Positions 59,129 through 64,000 of a stretch of 64,000 nt of DNA are shown in pieces; position 1 is the first letter of the stretch; each line of letters starts with the position of its first letter. The stretch comes from Clostridiales bacterium FE2011 (GTDB lineage: Bacteria; Bacillota; Clostridia; Christensenellales; Aristaeellaceae). The stretch lies in contig CP069418.1 of assembly GCA_017569305.1 (NCBI GenBank), positions 2,108,001 through 2,172,000 of the forward strand. Reading direction: 5' to 3'. The notes under the pieces were generated by a model, which did no database searches, was not told the DNA's origin, and worked only from the letters and a program-made list of their open reading frames with translations. The position numbers and the translations under genes are program-made.

Positions 59129-60796
59129 TTACTCCTCTGCGACGACCATCAGCACGGCGGGGACGGGGCCGTCACAGCCTTTGAGGAAGCGGCCGCGGGT
59201 CCGGGCTTCATAGAGCAGGGCGGTGGGGAAGTAGCAGCAGGTGTTCAGGTAGCGGAGGAAGCCCGGCACGTCGCTTTGGAGGTGCTTCGGAACCTCCACG
59301 GGATTCCGGAACATCCGGGCATACTCCCCGCGGAAGGCTTCCAGCAGTTTACCCGCGTATTCATCCGTCAGGCTGTAGATGGCGTTCCTGTCTTTTTCGC
59401 TCAGCACGGGAACCAGCAGCTTCAGTTTTCCCTCGGGAGACCGCTCCAGGAAGTTCAGCTTCAGGAAGACGTCCACGTTCTCCAGCATCTTTCCTGGAAT
59501 GCCGGAAAGCATGCCCTCATCGTCGCGGTAAACAGCGTACAGGAGCTTCATCACAAATTCCGCCGACTCGGTGGAGTCGACTGCCAGGTGATAGACCCGG
59601 TGCGCCTTGCCCAGGATCCTGTCGTCCAGGTCATAGTCATGCAGTCCCACGGTCCGGGCCCCCGGCAGGTGCTCCAGGTACCGGGTTGCTTCGCCGCTGA
59701 CGTCATACATGGCATAGGGGCTGTGATCGTAATCATAATCCGGGGGATACCGGTTGCCCATGGCGTACCATTTGCCGCCGTCTTTCCTGTCCGGGTATTC
59801 CGCAAGGGGCACATGGCCGGCCACCTCGTCCCGCGCCCTCAACACGGACTGGTAGATGGACCGGAGGGCGAAATACCCCTCCAGCTTCAGGCGGGCGGAA
59901 GCGTTCTGCTTCCGGTAGTATTCCGTATTACGCAGGGCGTTCAGGCCTTCTTCCACGGTATGCCAGACGCCGCCGAACAGTTCCGCCGCCAGCGTTTTCT
60001 GGTTTTCCAGGCTTCCGGCCCGGTCCTCTTCCGTATAAATGATGAAATCCGTGAAGACCTTGTCTCCGGTGCGCTTCATCAGCTCCCCGTCCACCAGCCG
60101 TTCCACAACGGGCTCAATATAGGCCGTGGAGATGCCGATGGCGTCCGCCAGCTCGGGCAGGGTGACCGGTTTTTCATAGGCCAGGATCAGGAGGTTCATG
60201 GCGATTTTATCATCCCTGACCAGGCTGTAAGGTTCGTCCTTGAGCCCGGGGATCCCGGTGTTTGCCATCCACAGGGTTTCCGGCTCGAAGCTTTGCTTTT
60301 GATATTTTTCCATGGTTAAATCCTTTCTCAGCATATCCCTGCCCAGGCGAAGGCGGCTTTTGACAGTGTTTTGCGGAAGGGACAGCGTTTCCGCGATTTC
60401 CTTTACGCCCTGTCCCCGGAAGTAATGGCGGATCAGTACCTCCCGGTACTGCTTCGTCATGCGCGCCACCAGCCGGCGGAGATTCTCCTCTTCTGTCAGT
60501 TCCCCGTCGTCCGCGGGCTCCGGCAGAGCGGCTGTATCGCGGGCCAGGGCATAGTCCACCCCGCAGAACACTAGGGGTTTCCGGTATTTACTGCGCAGCA
60601 TGTCATAGAAGCGCCGGTTCAGCACCGTGACAAGCCAGTTCCGGGCGTTGTCAATCTGCTTTCCGTTCCGGATGGCCAGAAGACCTTCCAGAAGCGCAGC
60701 CTGCACCAGGTCCTGGGCGTCATCCCAGGAGTCGCACTTGCCGGCTGCCACGCCCAGCAGGTAATCCGCATGTTCCAGTAATTCTTCCGTTCTCAT
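59129..60796 (-). CDS. ECF sigma factor with large C-terminal extension
   Basis: 555 residues. The first about 170 are a complete ECF sigma factor (DDAQDLVQAALLEGL region 2; MTKQYREVLIRHYFRGQGVKEIAETLSLP region 4). Residues about 185-260 look like a winged helix (AMNLLILAYEKPVTLPELADAIGI) and the remaining about 300 are an unrecognised domain. Long C-terminal domains in ECF factors usually act as built-in regulators. GAGG precedes the ATG. No anti-sigma gene is adjacent, in contrast to the sigma gene at 1131. The insertion sequence lies just downstream without touching the gene. Confidence 0.9.
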   Translation of the reverse strand: MRTEELLEHADYLLGVAAGKCDSWDDAQDLVQAALLEGLLAIRNGKQIDNARNWLVTVLNRRFYDMLRSKYRKPLVFCGVDYALARDTAALPEPADDGELTEEENLRRLVARMTKQYREVLIRHYFRGQGVKEIAETLSLPQNTVKSRLRLGRDMLRKDLTMEKYQKQSFEPETLWMANTGIPGLKDEPYSLVRDDKIAMNLLILAYEKPVTLPELADAIGISTAYIEPVVERLVDGELMKRTGDKVFTDFIIYTEEDRAGSLENQKTLAAELFGGVWHTVEEGLNALRNTEYYRKQNASARLKLEGYFALRSIYQSVLRARDEVAGHVPLAEYPDRKDGGKWYAMGNRYPPDYDYDHSPYAMYDVSGEATRYLEHLPGARTVGLHDYDLDDRILGKAHRVYHLAVDSTESAEFVMKLLYAVYRDDEGMLSGIPGKMLENVDVFLKLNFLERSPEGKLKLLVPVLSEKDRNAIYSLTDEYAGKLLEAFRGEYARMFRNPVEVPKHLQSDVPGFLRYLNTCCYFPTALLYEARTRGRFLKGCDGPVPAVLMVVAEE

Positions 60797-60899
60797 CTGA
60801 GGTTCCTCTGACAGAGTTTTTTTGAAGCTTCACCTGATAGTCGCAGAATAATGGGAAAGGTTCAGTGGGGGAAATGGTTTTTTATCATAATAACAGATT

Positions 60900-61023
60900 A
60901 TTGGCTTTCGCCAAAATGAAATGTTGATCTGCGATCAACGTGAAATATTGACTTGCAGTCAATATGAAATATCTGACTGACGTCAGATGTGAAATATTCG
61001 GACTTTGTCCGAATGTGATAGTT
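60900..61023. repeat. Hairpin array 1
   Basis: Five short perfect palindromes (for example GTTGATC-TGC-GATCAAC, ATCTGAC-TGAC-GTCAGAT, ATTCGGAC-TTT-GTCCGAAT) separated by TGAAAT spacers. No coding function; lies upstream of the extended sigma gene. Confidence 0.75.
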
Positions 61024-61069
61024 AGTTTCTGCTTGCGTTGAGGGGGTTTCGTATGTGACAAAGGGACAA

Positions 61070-61196
61070 GGTTGCTTCGCAACAATGATATGTTGATCTG
61101 CGATCAACGTGATATATTGCTTCGCAATATGATATATTTGCCTTCGGCAAATGTGATATATTCGCCCAATGGCGAATGTGATAGTTACTCATCTGC
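61070..61196. repeat. Hairpin array 2
   Basis: Five palindromes (GTTGC-TTC-GCAAC, GTTGATC-TGC-GATCAAC, ATTGC-TTC-GCAAT, ATTTGCC-TTC-GGCAAAT, ATTCGCC-CAAT-GGCGAAT) separated by TGATAT. Preceded by GTGACAAAGGGACA. Between array 1 and array 2 nothing else is seen. Confidence 0.75.
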
Positions 61197-61253
61197 TTTC
61201 GATTCGGGATTATATGAAATAAGCACCTCCGGAGAGATGCTCTGGTTTTTATA

Positions 61254-61967
61254 TCACTCGATGATGGACAGATGATCGATGCAGGCGGGGAGGTGCATCA
61301 TATGGTGATAGGTCATGGGGGTCAGGATCATGCCGGCGCGGGTCAGCCTGCCCCAGAACACCAGCAGCCACACAGAACGGAAGTCCGTGGTGACGCCGCC
61401 GACTTCCAGGATCCGCATGACCCACTCTTCGGGCACCATGGACTTGATCTCGTCCAGGGTCATCTTCTCCAGGATGATCCGGGTGTTTTTGCCCACGGTG
61501 ATCATGTAGTCGCGCAGGGCTTCCGCGTTGATCTTCTCGCCGAAGGCCTTGACTTCATCCGGCTCCAGGGCGTTGCCGGTATCCGTGATCGTGGCGCCGA
61601 TCTTTTTCTGCCAGTCGTCGTTGAAAATCTGGTCCTGGTTGGCCATCAGGATATTGCTGACCAGGTCCTCAATGCGGTAGGTGTGCCAGAACTGCCAGCA
61701 GAGCGGCACAAAATCCGTTCCGGCATAATGTAAATCCGTATCCCAGATCTGCCGCGGAACCATCTTGTTCTGGTTCCCGGCCAGCATATAATCAAGCACA
61801 TAATCAGCAATGGTCTTTTCGGACGCGCCGGAGACTTCCGCCGGATGCACCATGGCGTGCACTTCCAGGGTCAGCTGCTTCATCTTCTCCAGGTCGTCCC
61901 CGGCCAGGGCTGCTTTCAGTTCTTCGTATTTCTTTTCAAAAGCTTTGTACAGTGTTTCCTTGTTCAT
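61254..61967 (-). CDS. DinB-fold protein
   Basis: 237 residues, helical, with WHTYRIEDLVSNILMANQDQIF and ITDTGNALEPDEV in the order of the paralogue at 55976 and a C-terminal PMTYHHMMHLPACIDHL supplying further His. Probably a metal-binding DinB-superfamily protein of unknown activity. AAAGGA is 8 nt before the ATG. Flanked by hairpin arrays on both sides. Confidence 0.8.
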   Translation of the reverse strand: MNKETLYKAFEKKYEELKAALAGDDLEKMKQLTLEVHAMVHPAEVSGASEKTIADYVLDYMLAGNQNKMVPRQIWDTDLHYAGTDFVPLCWQFWHTYRIEDLVSNILMANQDQIFNDDWQKKIGATITDTGNALEPDEVKAFGEKINAEALRDYMITVGKNTRIILEKMTLDEIKSMVPEEWVMRILEVGGVTTDFRSVWLLVFWGRLTRAGMILTPMTYHHMMHLPACIDHLSIIE

Positions 61968-62070
61968 GAGATATCCTTTCTGTCCACAGACATGGGTTCG
62001 TTTGTCTGGATTTTACTTCACATTGGTGAAAGAGACAAGACGAACAAAATGTACTTTTTGGAGCGGACGT

Positions 62071-62189
62071 AAGATTGCTTCGCAACAATGAAATGTTGAT
62101 CTGCGATCAACGTGAAATATTGACTTGTAGTCAATATGAAATATCTGACTGACGTCAGATGTGAAATATTCGAACTTCGTCCGAATGTG
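62071..62189. repeat. Hairpin array 3
   Basis: Near-copy of array 1 (same order of palindromes, TGAAAT spacers, some base changes such as ATTCGAAC/GTCCGAAT), in the same orientation, between the DinB-fold and DUF218 genes. Confidence 0.75.
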
Positions 62190-62198
62190 TCTGGCTCA

Positions 62199-62984
62199 TT
62201 ATTTCACTGTAAGATCATGCACATTCGCAATGATTTCCGTTAGCATATTAGCGCCGAAAGCGAGGATGCCGGAGGACACCGGAAGCCTCATGAGATGAGT
62301 GAAGCCTTCCTCACGGGCGTTCCGGACCGCGCGGTTCATATGGTAGTCGCTGGTGATGATCACCACGGGTTCATCCTTTGAAATGATGGCGGTGGTATTC
62401 CGGAAGTTTTCCACCGTGGTTTCCGACCGGTCTTCGAGGATCATCCGGCTTTCCGGTACGCCCTTATCCAGCAGGATGTCCCGCATGACAGCCGCTTCGG
62501 TCCGGCCGGATTCGTCCGCGTTGCCGCCGGTGAGGATCAGCCGGGCTTCCGGATATTTCTCCAGGTATGCCTGGGCGGCGTCCAGCCTGGCCAGCAGGGC
62601 AGGAACGGGTTCCCCGTTTTCCAGTGCCAGGCCGAGGACAAGGGCATAGCCTGCCCGGCCTGCGGTATTGACCAGGCCGCCGGCAATGATCTTTCCGCAG
62701 AAGAAGAGGATTTCCGCGGCGGCCAGGATAACGGCGGCCCGCAGGATCCAGCCGATGACGTTCAGGGTTCCGGACTGCCACCGGGTGAAAAGGTTGAACC
62801 GGACGTCCAGCGCGAAGACCAGGAGAACCGCACAGAGGAACAGCTGGTAGAGAAACACCTTCCGGTAGACCGTCTTCAGCACAACGGCCTTCATCCTGGC
62901 GGGCATGATGAGAAGGACGTCGGCGGTCAGAAGCATAGCCAGCAGGAGCAGGATGTCCCCGATGATACGATTCCCGAAACTCAT
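62199..62984 (-). CDS. DUF218 (YdcF/SanA-type) membrane protein
   Basis: 261 residues. Four N-terminal membrane helices within 1-110, then a DUF218 domain: YALVLGLALENGEP, LARLDAAQAYLEKYPEARLILTGG, SGRTEAAVMRDILLDKGVP, EDRSETTVENFRNT, VIITSDYHMNRA. The family is linked to envelope polysaccharide or vancomycin-barrier functions, exact reaction unknown. The ATG has AGAAGAAAATC upstream, a weak site. Confidence 0.9.
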   Translation of the reverse strand: MSFGNRIIGDILLLLAMLLTADVLLIMPARMKAVVLKTVYRKVFLYQLFLCAVLLVFALDVRFNLFTRWQSGTLNVIGWILRAAVILAAAEILFFCGKIIAGGLVNTAGRAGYALVLGLALENGEPVPALLARLDAAQAYLEKYPEARLILTGGNADESGRTEAAVMRDILLDKGVPESRMILEDRSETTVENFRNTTAIISKDEPVVIITSDYHMNRAVRNAREEGFTHLMRLPVSSGILAFGANMLTEIIANVHDLTVK

Positions 62985-63088
62985 GATTTTCTTCTCCTAT
63001 ACGGTGGGGTTGCTTTTTCGTAAATCAATCATAGCACATTTTCCGTGACAAAGGGACGGGGTGACAAAGGGAACGAGGTTGTTTCGCA

Positions 63089-63162
63089 TGTGACAAAGGG
63101 ACAGCCCTACTGTCACATCCTCTTCAAGGACGATGACAGTAGGGACTGTCCCTGTTGTCACA
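63089..63162. repeat. Long imperfect palindrome
   Basis: TGTGACAAAGGGACAG and CTGTCCCTGTTGTCACA at the ends plus CCCTACTGTCA/TGACAGTAGGG inside form a hairpin of about 30 bp. Copies of GTGACAAAGGGAC also occur just upstream (63042, 63061) and at 61054, so it is part of a repeat family. Confidence 0.7.
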
Positions 63163-63193
63163 TTGTTCCGGTGGCTGGTTTCTTTCGGATTAC

Positions 63194-63224
63194 ATGAAAA
63201 CAGGCACCTTTTCAGGTGCCTGCT
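63194..63224 (-). terminator. Rho-independent terminator
   Basis: CAGGCACCT/AGGTGCCTG stem (63201-63209, 63214-63222) with TTTT on the minus strand, after the lipoprotein gene. Confidence 0.85.
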
Positions 63225-63240
63225 TTTGAAAAGAAAGGGA

Positions 63241-64000
63241 TTACTGAATGATTTCCAGGGTGTTCAGCATCGCGTCGAAACGCCGGCCAAAGCCTTCGGC
63301 GGCTTCAAAGCTGTAATGCATGGTGGCGATCACGCAGCCGTTGCTGAGCGGGATCACGTACACAGACTGCAGCTGGTCGGGGGTCTGGTTATTTTTATCG
63401 GCGGAAGCGTCGATGTGGGCGCAGCTGCCAACCTTGTCCAGCGTGCGGGTATCCTGGTGAATGTTAAAGCTCATGGAAAGGGATTCGGCGATGGAAGCAG
63501 CGGCGGAATCGGCGTTTTCATCGCTGTAGATTAGCTCGAGGTAGTTCTCGGGAGAATCCGCGTTGTCATAGACGGAAATGAAGCACTCGCTGGCCGGGCC
63601 GCTCTGACGGGTAAAGCTTTCATAGTCATAGTCCATCTCAATGCCGATGGCAGGACTCTTGATATGCTCGTATTTGACGGTCTCTTCCATGCCTTCCATC
63701 ATGATCGTGCCTTCAAAACGCTCGCCTTCCGGACGGCCGGAAGTGGCGTAGCTCTCCACTTCAGGGGCGGTTCCGGTTTCAAACTGGTCGTCGGAAGCGT
63801 CGGGCATCGGCAGGATTTCCGGTTCAGCCTGGGTGGTGGAATTGTCGGGAATCGGAATCAGTTCCGGCTCGCCCTGGATGGGGGCGGCTTCATTTACAAT
63901 GGGCTCTGCGGGTACGGTGGTAGTATCCTGAGCGCTGCTGCAGCTGCTGAGCATGAGCATCAGCAGGGAAGCCAGCACGAGCATTGCAATCGTCTTGGTA
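63241..64000 (-). CDS. Lipoprotein of unknown function, 5' end outside window
   Basis: The frame stays open to the right edge (reading TKTIA before the first internal Met), so the start lies beyond the window. Signal sequence with lipobox LSSC, then a Pro/Glu/Ala/Thr-rich linker (about 25-80) and a folded domain of about 160 residues (IMMEGMEETVKYEHIKSPAIGIEMDYDYESF ... ending AMLNTLEIIQ). It would be anchored outside the membrane. Terminator follows. Domain not recognised. Confidence 0.8.
   Translation of the reverse strand, partial: TKTIAMLVLASLLMLMLSSCSSAQDTTTVPAEPIVNEAAPIQGEPELIPIPDNSTTQAEPEILPMPDASDDQFETGTAPEVESYATSGRPEGERFEGTIMMEGMEETVKYEHIKSPAIGIEMDYDYESFTRQSGPASECFISVYDNADSPENYLELIYSDENADSAAASIAESLSMSFNIHQDTRTLDKVGSCAHIDASADKNNQTPDQLQSVYVIPLSNGCVIATMHYSFEAAEGFGRRFDAMLNTLEIIQ

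Noticed and set aside
60900..61196. CRISPR array
   Set aside because: Repeat units differ from each other as palindromes and the constant part is only 6-8 bp; no cas genes are present.

Overview
The window reads as a chromosome segment of an anaerobic Clostridia-type Firmicute. Support: AGGAGG-type ribosome sites on nearly every gene, BspA-like leucine-rich repeats, an ECF sigma/anti-sigma pair, a SAM-family riboswitch, phage-type replisome proteins of Firmicutes style, and tRNA genes without an encoded CCA. The species cannot be told from the sequence. Backbone stretches are moderately GC-rich; two stretches (about 17.8-30.2 kb and 36.3-48.9 kb) are clearly AT-rich and look acquired.

Layout. 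1-14.7 kb: cell-envelope and surface genes: two small membrane paralogues, an ECF sigma factor with a 1599-residue membrane-anchored partner, a HAD phosphatase, small secreted proteins, a duplicated leucine-rich surface protein and a permease-like membrane protein. Three of these promoters share an 11-bp-spaced direct repeat. 14.8-16.9 kb: a small RiPP-like locus (Cys-containing 52-residue peptide flanked by a 17-bp inverted repeat, radical SAM/SPASM maturase, 48-residue membrane peptide). 17.0-17.7 kb: a mini-ORF, three unusual near-identical tRNAs (ACA?, AGA, AUA readers) and an XRE regulator.

17.8-29.8 kb is an AT-rich defence-like island. A plus-strand cassette encodes a GHKL-type ATPase, a phosphoribosyltransferase-like protein, an HD plus phosphoribosyltransferase-like protein and the flavin-dependent thymidylate synthase ThyX. 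Opposite it stand two SIR2-TPR paralogues and a PLD-helicase. 30-36.2 kb: metallophosphoesterase, a phage-type replication pair with a repeat-rich upstream region, a SAM riboswitch in front of an unknown gene, and an ADP-ribosylglycohydrolase.

36.5-45.5 kb is a second AT-rich cassette: zinc-ribbon/TPR protein, membrane proteins, HerA-like ATPase, a metallopeptidase-type toxin behind a long acidic repeat region, an SPFH-SHOCT protein. Next to it is an intact tRNA-Val, followed by a 7.3-kb segment bounded by a 57-bp direct repeat of the tRNA 3' end and terminator. Inside lie an acidic-N-terminus nuclease toxin, a deaminase, a MarR/radical-SAM pair module, a cupin and an EamA protein, interspersed with three copies of a tRNA-Val-like element carrying the same 120-nt structured insertion in its variable loop.

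53-64 kb is backbone: AraC/GyrI regulator, DUF5131 protein, two acetyltransferases, two DinB-fold proteins, an IS3-family element, a sigma factor with a large C-terminal extension, a DUF218 protein, three arrays of short hairpins, and a lipoprotein running off the right edge. The most promising undescribed items are the four-gene GHKL/PRTase/HD/ThyX cassette, the tRNA-variable-loop insertion elements, and the HerA/SPFH/acidic-toxin cassette.
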